Shown here in pieces: positions 44,216 through 52,788 of a stretch of DNA of 64,000 nt (position 1 is the first letter of the stretch; every line of letters begins with the position of its first letter). Location: positions 1 to 64,000 of the forward strand of contig JBGSHM010000023.1 in assembly GCA_041752235.1 (NCBI GenBank), read 5' to 3'. The notes beneath the pieces were generated by a model. That model saw only the letters and a list, made by a program, of their open reading frames with translations. It ran no database searches and was not told the DNA's origin. This stretch comes from SpSt-398 sp041752235. Lineage in GTDB: Bacteria > Bacteroidota > Bacteroidia > Chitinophagales > Chitinophagaceae. Both the position numbers and the translations under genes were made by a program.

Positions 44216-45016
44216 TTACTCTTCCAGGCCTATAAAAGTTACTGGTTGGGTGAAATACATGGAAATGGATTGGCCATTTTGTTTTCCGGGATTCCAGGCC
44301 GGCATTTTACGTACCACCCGTATCACTTCCTGATCCAGTTCCTGTCCGCCACTTTTTACAATCTCCCATTGGGAAATCCGCCCATCCAGGTCCACCAGAA
44401 ATTTAATCATAACCGTCACCTGTGTCCCGGGTTCCAGATCCTCCGGTGTGCGTAAATGTTTACGTAAAAAATTCATCATGGACTCGGTTCCTCCCGGAAA
44501 TGAAGGGGCAAAACTGGGACCAAATTCCCGGGGTTTCTCCGGTGTTTCGGGTGCTGGAACCCCGCCTCCCGTAATGGCATCCCCCGCTTTTTGGTTAGGG
44601 TCAGTCGGCGGCTTTCCGTCAATGGTCTTATCGGAAACCACCGAAGTATTCAGCATATCCAAATCAGGCATATCCGTTAAACTATCATCAGGCACTATTT
44701 GAATATTGCTTACACTCTTTACCTGTTTTACCTGTTCCGCAGGTTTAGGTGGTTCAGGTTCCTTGGGTTTTTCTTTGGGAAGCTCATAGGTTTTAATAAT
44801 AATGGAGTCCCTGCTCCAGGTCGGCGTTGCTGTATTCTCCTCCTTTCCCAATGAAGTCAATGTAAAAAACAAACCGGCTCCTAAAAATGTCGTCACCATT
44901 GCTTTTAGCAACCGGTTGTTATAATTACGACGCAAGGCATAAGCGCCATAGTTTTTGTTGCGGTGCTCGAAAATAATATCGAGCATATCCGCTTTGAGGA
45001 TCTCTGCGTTTGTCAT
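44216..45016 (-). CDS. tonB: Energy transducer TonB (second system)
   Basis: The 266-residue protein has a cytoplasmic start with HRNKNYGAYALRRNYNNR, one membrane helix (about residues 37-55), a Pro/Glu-rich periplasmic linker, and a C-terminal TonB domain from about 175 to the end FIGLEE. I start at ATG 45016 (MTNAEILKADML), matching the first TonB; ATG 45121 would translate a hairpin repeat. It is the first gene of a cluster with a small membrane protein, PstS-like lipoprotein and TPR protein. No exbB or exbD is adjacent, so it may use the set at 20.5-22.8 kb. Confidence 0.93.
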   Translation of the reverse strand: MTNAEILKADMLDIIFEHRNKNYGAYALRRNYNNRLLKAMVTTFLGAGLFFTLTSLGKEENTATPTWSRDSIIIKTYELPKEKPKEPEPPKPAEQVKQVKSVSNIQIVPDDSLTDMPDLDMLNTSVVSDKTIDGKPPTDPNQKAGDAITGGGVPAPETPEKPREFGPSFAPSFPGGTESMMNFLRKHLRTPEDLEPGTQVTVMIKFLVDLDGRISQWEIVKSGGQELDQEVIRVVRKMPAWNPGKQNGQSISMYFTQPVTFIGLEE

Positions 45017-45065
45017 GGCTATACTTTTTATTGAGATTCGGAGGTAAGAGAATTCCATATTTTTG

Positions 45066-45203
45066 GTGTTTGGTTGGTGGATGTTGGATGTTGGTTGTTG
45101 GTGGTTAGCTATGCTATCCAATATTTTGGTCTGTCAATTATCGATTAACATCCAATAACCAACATCCAACATCCATCATCCATCATCCAACAACCAACAT
45201 CAA
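45066..45203. repeat. Hairpin of GGATGTTGG / CCAACATCC words
   Basis: Left arm 45070-45108 consists of iterated GGTTGGTGGATG and TTGGATGTTGG words; right arm 45148-45200 of AACATCCAATAACC and CCAACATCCATCATCC words. They are complementary over tens of bases with a central unpaired part of about 40 nt. It fills the spacer between divergent tonB and the phosphatase gene. The repeat at 24358-24419 uses the same words. Confidence 0.7.
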
Positions 45204-45215
45204 ATCACAACCCCT

Positions 45216-45677
45216 ATGCGCATCCTCATGGTCTGTCTCGGAAATATCTGTCGTTCTCCCCTGGCGGAAGGCATTCTGCAACACAAAGCAAAAAAGGCCG
45301 GCTTGAATTGGATCGTTGAAAGTGCAGGCACAAATGGTTATCACAATGGAGAGGCGCCACATCATCTCTCTCAAAAAGTAGCGCGGCTAAATGGGATTGA
45401 TATCAGTCATCAGCGTTCGCGCAAACTTCATCCGGATGATTTTGAAAAATATGATAAGATCTATGTGATGGCAGAAGAAGTGCTGGCGGATATAAAGCGT
45501 TTGGCAAAAAATAAATTTGATCCGGCAAAGACTGAATTTCTGATGAATGAACTTCATCCTGGAAAAAATCTGGATATACCCGATCCCTGGTATGGACCAG
45601 AACCGGGGTATCATGAAGTATTCAGGATGATCGAGGAGGCTTGCGAGGCCGTCATCCGGAATCATTCAGTCGTTTAA
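45216..45677 (+). CDS. Low-molecular-weight protein tyrosine phosphatase
   Basis: The 153-residue protein has the complete LMW-PTP signature: P-loop VCLGNICRSPLAEG at residues 6-19 (nucleophile Cys7, Arg13) and the general-acid loop DPWYGPEPGY near 128. It removes phosphate from tyrosine (or arginine/low-molecular-weight) substrates in the cytosol. No tyrosine kinase or capsule genes are nearby, so its target is open. A long hairpin repeat follows the stop. Confidence 0.93.
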   Translation: MRILMVCLGNICRSPLAEGILQHKAKKAGLNWIVESAGTNGYHNGEAPHHLSQKVARLNGIDISHQRSRKLHPDDFEKYDKIYVMAEEVLADIKRLAKNKFDPAKTEFLMNELHPGKNLDIPDPWYGPEPGYHEVFRMIEEACEAVIRNHSVV

Positions 45678-45680
45678 TTC

Positions 45681-45780
45681 TTTGTGTCCTTCGTGCCTCC
45701 TTTGTGTCCTTCGTGTCCTCCTACGCCAGTCTTGCGTAGTAGGACACGAAGGACACAAAGGAGACACAAAGAACACGAAG
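45681..45780. repeat. Long hairpin of TTTGTGTCCTTCGTG words after the phosphatase gene
   Basis: Arms at 45681-45726 and 45734-45780 pair over about 46 bp with few mismatches around a 7-nt loop (CAGTCTT). Each arm contains two to three copies of TTTGTGTCCTTCGTG. The plus-strand 3' side has no T-tract, so termination would be atypical. Confidence 0.85.
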
Positions 45781-45813
45781 GGGGTAAATGCTAAAAATCA
45801 TCAAATCCTGGGT

Positions 45814-45821
45814 TATCTTTG
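45814..45821 (+). promoter_or_regulatory. Bacteroidota -7 box for hisS
   Basis: TATCTTTG fits TAnnTTTG and ends 5 bp before the hisS ATG at 45827, predicting a leaderless or near-leaderless transcript. Its position also argues against the upstream in-frame ATG at 45788. Confidence 0.45.
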
Positions 45822-45826
45822 CGCCC

Positions 45827-47200
45827 ATGGCAAAACCCCAGGTTTCCCTCCCGCAAGGCACACGCGATTTTGGCCCGGATGTGGTTCGAAAAAGACAGTT
45901 TATATTTTCCACCCTTCGTACTGTTTTCGAGTTATATGGCTTTCAGCCGCTGGAAACACCTGCCATGGAAAATCTGGATACCCTGATGGGGAAATATGGG
46001 GAGGAAGGTGACAAACTCATCTTTAAAATATTAAATAACGGGTTGAATGACCCAAAGAATACAGAGAAAGCCAGCGCAGCTTTTCAACAGGTACTGGCTG
46101 GAAAAAATGACAAGAACCTCACGGAAAGGGCCCTTCGCTATGACCTCACCATTCCCTTTGCGCGGTATGTAGCGATGAACCAGGGTCAACTCGTTTTCCC
46201 TTTTAAAAGATACCAGGTACAACCCGTATGGCGTGCCGATCGCCCACAGAAAGGACGCTACCGCGAATTTTATCAGTGTGATGCCGATGTGGTGGGCAGC
46301 ACCTCGCTGCTGAATGAACTGGAGCTCGCAGGAATTTATCATGAAGCACTGAGCCGGTTAGGCCTAAAGGGTTATACCATCAAAATCAATTCACGTAAAA
46401 TCCTGGCCGCGCTCGCCGAGGTTTGTGGCGGACAGGATAAGATGACCGATATCACCATCGCAATTGATAAGCTGGATAAAATTGGTATTGATAAAGTGAA
46501 AGAGGAACTGGCTACGAAGAGCCTGCCTGGTGAAGCCATTGCCATGATCGAAAATTACCTGAGTATTAAAGGAAATGTACAGGAAGTATTGTCCGGACTG
46601 GAAGCCTTGATCGGTTATACAGAAAGTGGAAAGAAGGGTTTACAAGAACTCCGGTACATTTTTGATAACCTGACCGACCCTACCATTCCCATAGAACCTG
46701 ACCCCACCCTGGCGCGTGGATTGAATTATTATACGGGGATCATTTTTGAGGTTAAAGCCCCGGATACCGTGAAGATCGGGAGTATAGGGGGCGGCGGACG
46801 ATATGATGACCTGACCGGGACTTTTGGGGTGCCGGGTATTCCAGGAGTTGGAATCTCTTTTGGGGTTGACCGTATCTATGATGTGATGGAGGAATTGGGA
46901 TTGTTCCCACCCGAGGTAGCAGGAGGTACGCGTGTCCTTTTTGTAAACATGGGCGAAGCAGAGGCTAAGGCTGCCCTGGGTTTTGCCATGGAATTAAGAA
47001 AAAGGGGCATATCGGCGGAAATTTATCCGGAGTCTGTAAAACTTGACAAACAATTCAAATACGCCGACAAAAAAAATATTTCCTTTGTAGCGATCATTGG
47101 TGAGCAGGAATTGGCCAACCGGCAATGCCTGGTAAAAGATCTCGCCTCAGGAGAACAAAGGTCCATTCCGTTTAGTGACCTTCCCGGCTATACGTTCTAA
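45827..47200 (+). CDS. hisS: Histidine-tRNA ligase
   Basis: The 457-residue class II synthetase charges tRNA-His. Motif 1 begins GTRDFGPDVVRKR. Motif 2 has QVQPVWRADRPQKGRYREFYQCDAD in the form VWRADRP and REFYQCDAD. The histidine-specific LARGLNYYTG is near residue 302, and motif 3 has GISFGVDRI. The C-terminal anticodon-binding domain starts near 370. I start at ATG 45827 (MAKPQVSLPQGTRDF) because of the family N-terminus and the promoter box just upstream. Confidence 0.96.
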   Translation: MAKPQVSLPQGTRDFGPDVVRKRQFIFSTLRTVFELYGFQPLETPAMENLDTLMGKYGEEGDKLIFKILNNGLNDPKNTEKASAAFQQVLAGKNDKNLTERALRYDLTIPFARYVAMNQGQLVFPFKRYQVQPVWRADRPQKGRYREFYQCDADVVGSTSLLNELELAGIYHEALSRLGLKGYTIKINSRKILAALAEVCGGQDKMTDITIAIDKLDKIGIDKVKEELATKSLPGEAIAMIENYLSIKGNVQEVLSGLEALIGYTESGKKGLQELRYIFDNLTDPTIPIEPDPTLARGLNYYTGIIFEVKAPDTVKIGSIGGGGRYDDLTGTFGVPGIPGVGISFGVDRIYDVMEELGLFPPEVAGGTRVLFVNMGEAEAKAALGFAMELRKRGISAEIYPESVKLDKQFKYADKKNISFVAIIGEQELANRQCLVKDLASGEQRSIPFSDLPGYTF

Positions 47201-47209
47201 ACCTTTATT

Positions 47210-49435
47210 ATGAAACACATGAGAAAATGGTGCCTGCTCCCGCTGGCCCTCGGTATCCAAGCAATTTTATTGGGTCAATCTGACCCTGTTCTATCTGTAC
47301 CTTCCGATGCACAAATGGTGATCCATTTGAACCTGGGCAAACTGGCCAAAAAAATGTCCTGGTCATCGGTCACCAAACATGATTTCTTTCAATATTTAAT
47401 GAAGGATATTCCCCTTGAAAAACAGGCTTACCTAACCGACCCCACGAAACTGGGAATCGATTTCGCGTCGGGACTTTGGATCAGCGTAAGACAGGACAAA
47501 GAAAACCGGAAATCACCCGACAACTATGTATTAGTGACAGGTTTTATGGCGAATGAAAGCCAGTTTACCAATATGGTGACCGCCAATAATAACAAGCCTG
47601 CTTCACTTATTCACCAGGAAAATGGTCATTTTCTGCTCGAGGGCAATGTTAGTCTCGCCTGGAATACCAAACAATTCGTATTGCTGGTTTCCATGGATGA
47701 TGAGAAAAAATCCGATAAGGCAGCAGAAAAACGTTTACCCAAATCTTTTTATACCAATAAGATCAAACAACTCGTCACCTTTTTATATCCTGACGCACAG
47801 AAAAGTCTGTTTAATGACCCACGTTTACAGCAATTGCTCCAACAGGATTCAGATATACGGATTTGGAGTGATGGAAGCGTGGATCTGAAAGGAAAATATG
47901 CCAGAAATGACCTGCCGGATGGACTTAACCTGGGTCTGATGACCAAAGGGAACTATAAAGCCACAACGATCGATTTTGAACAGGGAAGGATCATCTCCAC
48001 CACCCGACATTGGATCAATGACAGCCTGGCTCCGATCATGAAGAAAATGTACAGTCGTCCAATGAATACGGCGCTTCTGCAAAAAATACCGGCCGGGAAT
48101 ACGCTAATGGTCATGAATTTCTCCATGGATATGGCCGGGATGGAACAATTTCTTACCCAGTCCGGAGTCAGCAAACTCATGAAGAAAGAATTACAGGAAT
48201 CAAATTTAAAATTCGAAGATTTTCAGGAAGCCCTTCAGGGAGATGTCATGATGGCTGCTGTTTTACCGGAATCCTATCCTGATCAGGATGAAGAATCAAC
48301 AGAAACATCCAGGAATCCGCTGACCGATATTCAACTTTTCCTTGCAGCTACGGTGAAAGATGAAAAGAAAATGAAGAAACTGGTGGATACCATTCAATAC
48401 AAGATCGAGACCGCCAAAAAGAGAAAAGACAGTATCCGGGCAGCACAGATCGAGTCATGGGAGATGCCGGATAGCCCGGCTGTTTGGTCCGATGAGGCCA
48501 TGGTGGATTCATCCTTTGTGGAAGAGGAAATGAAAGAAGAGGATAGTATTTCTTATCTGTCAGATACTACAGCGATGGAAAATGAAGAGATTGATCTGGA
48601 TGAAATGTCTTCACCTCCCCCTCCCAAAGAAGTTTTCAAACCGGTGATAGATATCAGCGATGGACTTTTTGTGATGACTTTCTCCGAAAAATCTTTAAAG
48701 GCATTTAAAGACAATAAAAGTAATCCGGAGATGAAGGCCTTTGCGGATTTATACGGCAAAAAGCCGATGGTCTTTACACTTGATATGAAAACATTGATGG
48801 GATTCCTGAAACCATTATTGGGATCGAAATTGTCCTCCCGAGAGGACGATAACCCCATGGCCATATTGGACATCTTTGATAAGTTGATCATTTCCGGAGG
48901 GGGATTTAAAAATGGCGCGATTGAATCCGAAACTGAGATCCGTCTTTCCGATCCCTCACTCAACAGCCTCGAGGTCACCGTCAATCTGATAGATATGGTT
49001 GGGGAAGGAATCAGGCAGATTAAACCTGGGATGATTGTGTCAGCACGAATAGAAGAGGGAGAAAAAGTGGCAGAACCTCCACCACCACCGCCACCTACAT
49101 TATCTGCCCCCGGCGTGGTAGTATCGCTCCCACCGCAAGCATCTTTTGACGGAGGCGAAAAAGCCTGGGAGAAATATTTAAAAAAGAATCTGAATACCAG
49201 GGTGCCCCATGATAATAAAGCACCGGAAGGAACTTATGAGGTGCGTGTAGAATTTATCGTCAAAGAAGATGGCACAGGTGTTGACTTCATTGCCCTTACC
49301 AATCACGGTTATGGTATGGAAGAAGAGGCTTTGCGATTATTGAGTGAAGTAAACAAATGGAAACCGGCCATGGAGGATGGAATGCCGGTCGAATCTGTAT
49401 ATATAAGGACAATCAAATTTGTAGTCGAAAACTAA
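47210..49435 (+). CDS. DUF4836-like exported protein ending in a TonB C-terminal domain
   Basis: The 741-residue protein has a signal peptide (WCLLPLALGIQAILLGQS) and a long region resembling DUF4836 proteins, with an acidic low-complexity stretch near residues 430-470. After a Pro run (PPPPPPPT near 623) comes a TonB-type C-terminal domain, about 645-741: GGEKAWEKYLKKNLN, APEGTYEVRVEFIV, HGYGMEEEAL, and closing IKFVVEN. That domain is closely similar to the end of the TonB at 19676. There is no TonB membrane anchor, so it would be a soluble or lipid-free periplasmic form. It follows hisS by 9 bp. The DUF label is tentative; the TonB domain is firm. Confidence 0.85.
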   Translation: MKHMRKWCLLPLALGIQAILLGQSDPVLSVPSDAQMVIHLNLGKLAKKMSWSSVTKHDFFQYLMKDIPLEKQAYLTDPTKLGIDFASGLWISVRQDKENRKSPDNYVLVTGFMANESQFTNMVTANNNKPASLIHQENGHFLLEGNVSLAWNTKQFVLLVSMDDEKKSDKAAEKRLPKSFYTNKIKQLVTFLYPDAQKSLFNDPRLQQLLQQDSDIRIWSDGSVDLKGKYARNDLPDGLNLGLMTKGNYKATTIDFEQGRIISTTRHWINDSLAPIMKKMYSRPMNTALLQKIPAGNTLMVMNFSMDMAGMEQFLTQSGVSKLMKKELQESNLKFEDFQEALQGDVMMAAVLPESYPDQDEESTETSRNPLTDIQLFLAATVKDEKKMKKLVDTIQYKIETAKKRKDSIRAAQIESWEMPDSPAVWSDEAMVDSSFVEEEMKEEDSISYLSDTTAMENEEIDLDEMSSPPPPKEVFKPVIDISDGLFVMTFSEKSLKAFKDNKSNPEMKAFADLYGKKPMVFTLDMKTLMGFLKPLLGSKLSSREDDNPMAILDIFDKLIISGGGFKNGAIESETEIRLSDPSLNSLEVTVNLIDMVGEGIRQIKPGMIVSARIEEGEKVAEPPPPPPPTLSAPGVVVSLPPQASFDGGEKAWEKYLKKNLNTRVPHDNKAPEGTYEVRVEFIVKEDGTGVDFIALTNHGYGMEEEALRLLSEVNKWKPAMEDGMPVESVYIRTIKFVVEN

Positions 49436-49437
49436 TG

Positions 49438-49488
49438 GCTAAAAGCAAATAGCTAATAGCTCTTAGCCATTAGCTATTTGCTTTTAGC
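49438..49488. terminator. Bidirectional hairpin between convergent genes
   Basis: A perfect 20-bp stem (49438-49457 with 49469-49488) encloses an 11-nt middle. It begins 2 bp after the stop of the 741-residue gene and ends 4 bp before the stop of the opposing gene at 49493. It uses the AGCTAATAGC/AAAAGC words seen in the nuo spacers. There is no long T-tract, so it may act by structure. Confidence 0.7.
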
Positions 49489-49492
49489 TAAC

Positions 49493-49849
49493 TTAAATCC
49501 TTCTCCAGCCAAAAGCCGGCTGCTTCTTTGTCCCATCCAGAATATAGCCTCCGGCTTCAATGTGAACCGCCACCACTTTTCCCGCCTCATCCCGTTTGAA
49601 CAGGGCGGTACCACTGAATTTAACGATGGTATACAGGTCTTTATCCTGCTTCACCAGCAAAGAGGTTCCTGCGCTTGAAGTAATGGTCAGCGTGCTGTCA
49701 CTGAGCGTAACCTCAACCTCAGGTACTACACTACCCTCTGGGAACACATAGACTCCTACATAATCAGTCAATGAATCAGGCTTTTGCTGCGCCTGGGTAG
49801 AAAAAGCCCCCGCCACGAGCAGTAAAAGGAAAAGAATTGGTTTTCTCAT
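49493..49849 (-). CDS. Small exported DUF3471-like beta-rich protein
   Basis: The 118-residue protein has a signal peptide (ILFLLLLVAGAFSTQAQ) followed by one all-beta module: DYVGVYVFPEGSVVPEVEVTL, TITSSAGTSLLVKQDKDLYTIV, and FKRDEAGKVVAVHIEAGGYI. This resembles the C-terminal beta domains attached to serine hydrolases (DUF3471-type), here free-standing. I start at ATG 49849, which opens the signal peptide. The in-frame ATG at 50053 overlaps the divergent rlmN gene and is not credible. Function unknown. Confidence 0.82.
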   Translation of the reverse strand: MRKPILFLLLLVAGAFSTQAQQKPDSLTDYVGVYVFPEGSVVPEVEVTLSDSTLTITSSAGTSLLVKQDKDLYTIVKFSGTALFKRDEAGKVVAVHIEAGGYILDGTKKQPAFGWRRI

Positions 49850-49915
49850 GATGCAAATTTTTTTAAAAATTAAGATTTCGTCCCCTCCCGTCCAAATTAA
49901 CTTCCCGTGAAGGCC

Positions 49916-49923
49916 TACCTTTG
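49916..49923 (+). promoter_or_regulatory. Bacteroidota -7 box for rlmN
   Basis: TACCTTTG fits TAnnTTTG and ends 4 bp before ATG 49928. This favours 49928 over the in-frame ATG at 49907, which lies upstream of the box. Confidence 0.5.
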
Positions 49924-49927
49924 CCAA

Positions 49928-50971
49928 ATGGCCGAGAAAAAGAATATACGTCATTTGACCAAAGACCAGGTACATGCCTATATCGAAGACCTGGGTGAAA
50001 TGAAGTTCCGCTCCCAGCAGATCTGGGAATGGCTGTGGATCAAACATGCCCACAGTTTTGAGGAAATGACAAACCTGTCAAAGGACCTGCGCCAGAAGCT
50101 GGCCGAAGAATTCACTTTGCCAGCCCTTACCATAGATACCACCCAGTACAGTGCCGATGGAACGGTGAAATCCCGGTTCAAGACCCATGACGGGCACCTG
50201 GTGGAAGGGGTGCTGATCCCTACCGAAGAGCGCAAAACCGCCTGTGTATCCTCCCAGATCGGTTGCAGCCTGAGCTGTAAATTCTGCGCTACCGGGTATA
50301 TTGACCGGAAACGCAACCTCGAATTTGATGAGATCTATGATGAGGTGGTGTTGATCAACCAGCAGAGCGAAAGGATACATGGCAAGAAACTCACCAATAT
50401 CGTATTCATGGGTATGGGTGAACCCTTGTTGAATTATAAACATGTTTTAAAATCAATCGAACGAATCACGGCACCCGATGGTCTTGCCATGAGCCCCCGC
50501 CGGATCACCGTTTCCACCGCAGGGGTAGCCAAACAGATCAAACAACTGGGCGATGATAATGTCAAATTCAAACTCGCCCTTTCGCTTCATGCTGCCAATG
50601 ACCGGAAACGTCATGAGATCATGCCCATCAACGATACCAACAACATACAGTCATTGGTGGATGCCCTGAATTACTTTTATAAGAAAACAAAGAACGAGAT
50701 CACCTTTGAATACATTCTGTTCAAGGATTTCAACGATTCCTTTCAAGACGCCGATGACCTGATCAAGATCTACCGTCAGGTTCCTGCCGATCTGATCAAT
50801 ATCATTGAATACAACCCGATCGATTTCGCCAGCTTTGCCAAACCCGATGAAAAGAAGGTAGAAGCCTTTATGCAATACCTGGAAAAACACCGGGTCAATG
50901 CACGGTTGCGGCGTAGCCGGGGCAAGGATATTGATGCGGCTTGTGGGCAATTAGCTAACAAAGAGGCTTGA
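49928..50971 (+). CDS. rlmN: Dual-specificity 23S rRNA/tRNA adenine-C2 methyltransferase RlmN
   Basis: This radical SAM enzyme methylates A2503 of 23S rRNA and A37 of some tRNAs. The 347-residue protein has the SAM cluster motif GCSLSCKFCATG near 112, MGMGEPLLNYKHV near 165, the radical-SAM fold, and the C-terminal cysteine in DIDAACGQL that forms the methyl-transfer intermediate. Length and both essential cysteines agree with RlmN rather than Cfr. I start at ATG 49928 (MAEKKNIRHL) because of the -7 box just upstream. Confidence 0.95.
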   Translation: MAEKKNIRHLTKDQVHAYIEDLGEMKFRSQQIWEWLWIKHAHSFEEMTNLSKDLRQKLAEEFTLPALTIDTTQYSADGTVKSRFKTHDGHLVEGVLIPTEERKTACVSSQIGCSLSCKFCATGYIDRKRNLEFDEIYDEVVLINQQSERIHGKKLTNIVFMGMGEPLLNYKHVLKSIERITAPDGLAMSPRRITVSTAGVAKQIKQLGDDNVKFKLALSLHAANDRKRHEIMPINDTNNIQSLVDALNYFYKKTKNEITFEYILFKDFNDSFQDADDLIKIYRQVPADLINIIEYNPIDFASFAKPDEKKVEAFMQYLEKHRVNARLRRSRGKDIDAACGQLANKEA

Positions 50972-50981
50972 TTTTGGTAAG

Positions 50982-51040
50982 GCGTGAGACGTCAGTCGTG
51001 AATCGTGAGACGTCTCACGATTCACGCCTCCTGTCTCACG
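50982..51040. repeat. Long palindrome of CGTGAGACG words between rlmN and rluB
   Basis: A perfect 30-bp palindrome (50997-51026, arms of 15) is flanked by partly matching outer words GGCGTGAGACGTCAG and CCTGTCTCACG. It lies 10 bp after the rlmN stop. Related CGTGAGACGTGAGA words form the repeat at 62973-63118. Confidence 0.85.
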
Positions 51041-51089
51041 AATTTCCCCTACCTTCGCCGCATTCCTGTTGTAAAACAGCATACTCATC

Positions 51090-52028
51090 ATGAAGAAAAA
51101 AGCCTCCTCCGGCCGGAAATCAGCGGCCTTCGACAAATTCAAGAAAACAAAGAGCAACGCAGCCCGTAAGGAAGAATTCCGCCAGGAAAAAAGAAAGTGG
51201 AAGAAAGAACGGGAAGAATTCTTTGAAAAAAAGAAAGCAGAAAAAAGTTATCCTGCACCCGGTCGCACCGTATCGGGCCCCACTATTCTCAAAAAAGAAG
51301 GAGCCGGGGAAATGCCTTTGAACAAATTCATTGCACATAGTGGAGTTTGCGCCCGGCGTGATGCAGCCGTGCTGGTGAAAGAAGGTAAAGTAAAAGTCAA
51401 TGGACAGGTCATCCTCGAGCCCGGACATAAAGTAAATCCCCGGGATGAGGTCAGTGTAAATGGGAAAAAGATTCAACTGGAAAAGAACCTGGTCTATATC
51501 CTGCTCAATAAACCCAAAGACTATATCACCACGACAGACGATCCAAAAAACAGAAAGACGGTTTTTGAATTGCTCAAAAGTGCGCCTCGTGAACGGATCT
51601 TTCCGGTTGGCCGGCTGGACCGAAATACGTCTGGTGTATTATTGCTTACCAATGATGGAGATCTTGCCCAACAATTGACCCACCCAAAACATCAGATCAA
51701 GAAAGTATATGCCGTGACCCTTGACCGCCCCCTTGAACAAAAGGACCTGGAGCGGATCGCGAACGGACTAACCCTTGAAGATGGCCCCATAACGGTAGAT
51801 GCCATCGCCTATGCCGATACAAAAGACAAAACCCATGTTGGCGTTGAAGTTCACAGTGGCCGTAACCGCATCGTACGCCGTATTTTCGAACAACTGAAGT
51901 ATGACGTGAAAGGTTTGGACCGGGTGGTCTTTGCCGGATTGACCAAAAAAAATGTAGACCGCGGCAAATGGCGCTTTCTTTCAGAAAAAGAAGTACGCGA
52001 TCTGAAACATTTTGGAAAAGGAAAATAG
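51090..52028 (+). CDS. rluB: RluB/RsuA-family pseudouridine synthase with basic N-terminal tail
   Basis: The 312-residue protein has a very Lys-rich extension (residues 1-72), an S4 RNA-binding domain (PLNKFIAHSGVCARRDAA to VNPRDEVSVNGK), and an RsuA-type synthase domain with the catalytic aspartate in GRLDRNTSGVLLLTNDG near 179. RluB makes pseudouridine 2605 in 23S rRNA; the exact target here is assumed. The gene precedes another pseudouridine synthase by 2 bp. Confidence 0.9.
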   Translation: MKKKASSGRKSAAFDKFKKTKSNAARKEEFRQEKRKWKKEREEFFEKKKAEKSYPAPGRTVSGPTILKKEGAGEMPLNKFIAHSGVCARRDAAVLVKEGKVKVNGQVILEPGHKVNPRDEVSVNGKKIQLEKNLVYILLNKPKDYITTTDDPKNRKTVFELLKSAPRERIFPVGRLDRNTSGVLLLTNDGDLAQQLTHPKHQIKKVYAVTLDRPLEQKDLERIANGLTLEDGPITVDAIAYADTKDKTHVGVEVHSGRNRIVRRIFEQLKYDVKGLDRVVFAGLTKKNVDRGKWRFLSEKEVRDLKHFGKGK

Positions 52029-52030
52029 CC

Positions 52031-52747
52031 ATGCGGATTGAAGATTGGATCATAGCAGAAACAAAGGATGGTGTGGCTTTGAATAAGCCTTCAGGCGTAC
52101 TTTCCATTCCCGACCGGGAAGGAAAAGAACCTTCACTCAAGTCATTACTCAAAGAAAAATATGGCGAAATATTCGTGGTACACCGGATTGACCGGGATAC
52201 CAGTGGCCTGATCCTCTTTGCCAAAAATGCAGAAGCGCATAAACATTTCTCGCTTCAGTTTGAACACCGCGCTACGAAAAAGATCTACCTCGGACTTGTA
52301 CTGGGTACTCCCCCCTCATCGTCCGGAACGATCGATGCTCCAATTGCCGAACACCACCACAAAAAAGGAATGATGACGGTTCACCGTCAGGGAAAGGAGG
52401 CCGTTACGGATTATGAAGTTTTACAGGAATTAGGCCCCTATACCTGGATGCAGTTTCGCATCCATACCGGGCGTACCCATCAAATCAGGGTGCATATGAA
52501 AGATTTGGGTCATCCGCTTGTGATGGATCCCTTATATGGTGATGGAAAACCGGTACTGCTTTCTTCGATCAAGAAGAAATTCAATTTATCCAAAAAGGAA
52601 GAAAGCGAACGGCCTATCCTAAACCGCCTTGCCTTGCATGCCAGCACATTGACGATACAAGACATGGCAGGAAAAGACTGGCAACTCGAAGCACCTGTAC
52701 CCAAAGACCTCCGGGCTACCTTGACACAGTTGGAGAAGTGGAAATGA
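52031..52747 (+). CDS. RluA-family pseudouridine synthase
   Basis: The 238-residue protein lacks an S4 domain and starts directly with the catalytic domain. The RluA motif HRIDRDTSGLILFAKN near residue 53 holds the catalytic Asp, and FRIHTGRTHQIRVHMKDLGHPLVMDPLYG follows near 145 (RTHQIR is conserved). This resembles RluA or TruC/RluE-sized enzymes, and the target uridine is undetermined. I start at ATG 52031 (MRIEDWII); the ATG at 51968 lies inside rluB. Confidence 0.9.
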   Translation: MRIEDWIIAETKDGVALNKPSGVLSIPDREGKEPSLKSLLKEKYGEIFVVHRIDRDTSGLILFAKNAEAHKHFSLQFEHRATKKIYLGLVLGTPPSSSGTIDAPIAEHHHKKGMMTVHRQGKEAVTDYEVLQELGPYTWMQFRIHTGRTHQIRVHMKDLGHPLVMDPLYGDGKPVLLSSIKKKFNLSKKEESERPILNRLALHASTLTIQDMAGKDWQLEAPVPKDLRATLTQLEKWK

Positions 52748-52788
52748 ACCCAACTGAGTATTTGCAAGAATTATGTTTCTAAAAATTT

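Noticed and set aside
45681..45780. CRISPR-like or IS-end repeat
   Set aside because: The unit is mirrored into one hairpin, with no regular spacers, no cas genes and no transposase.
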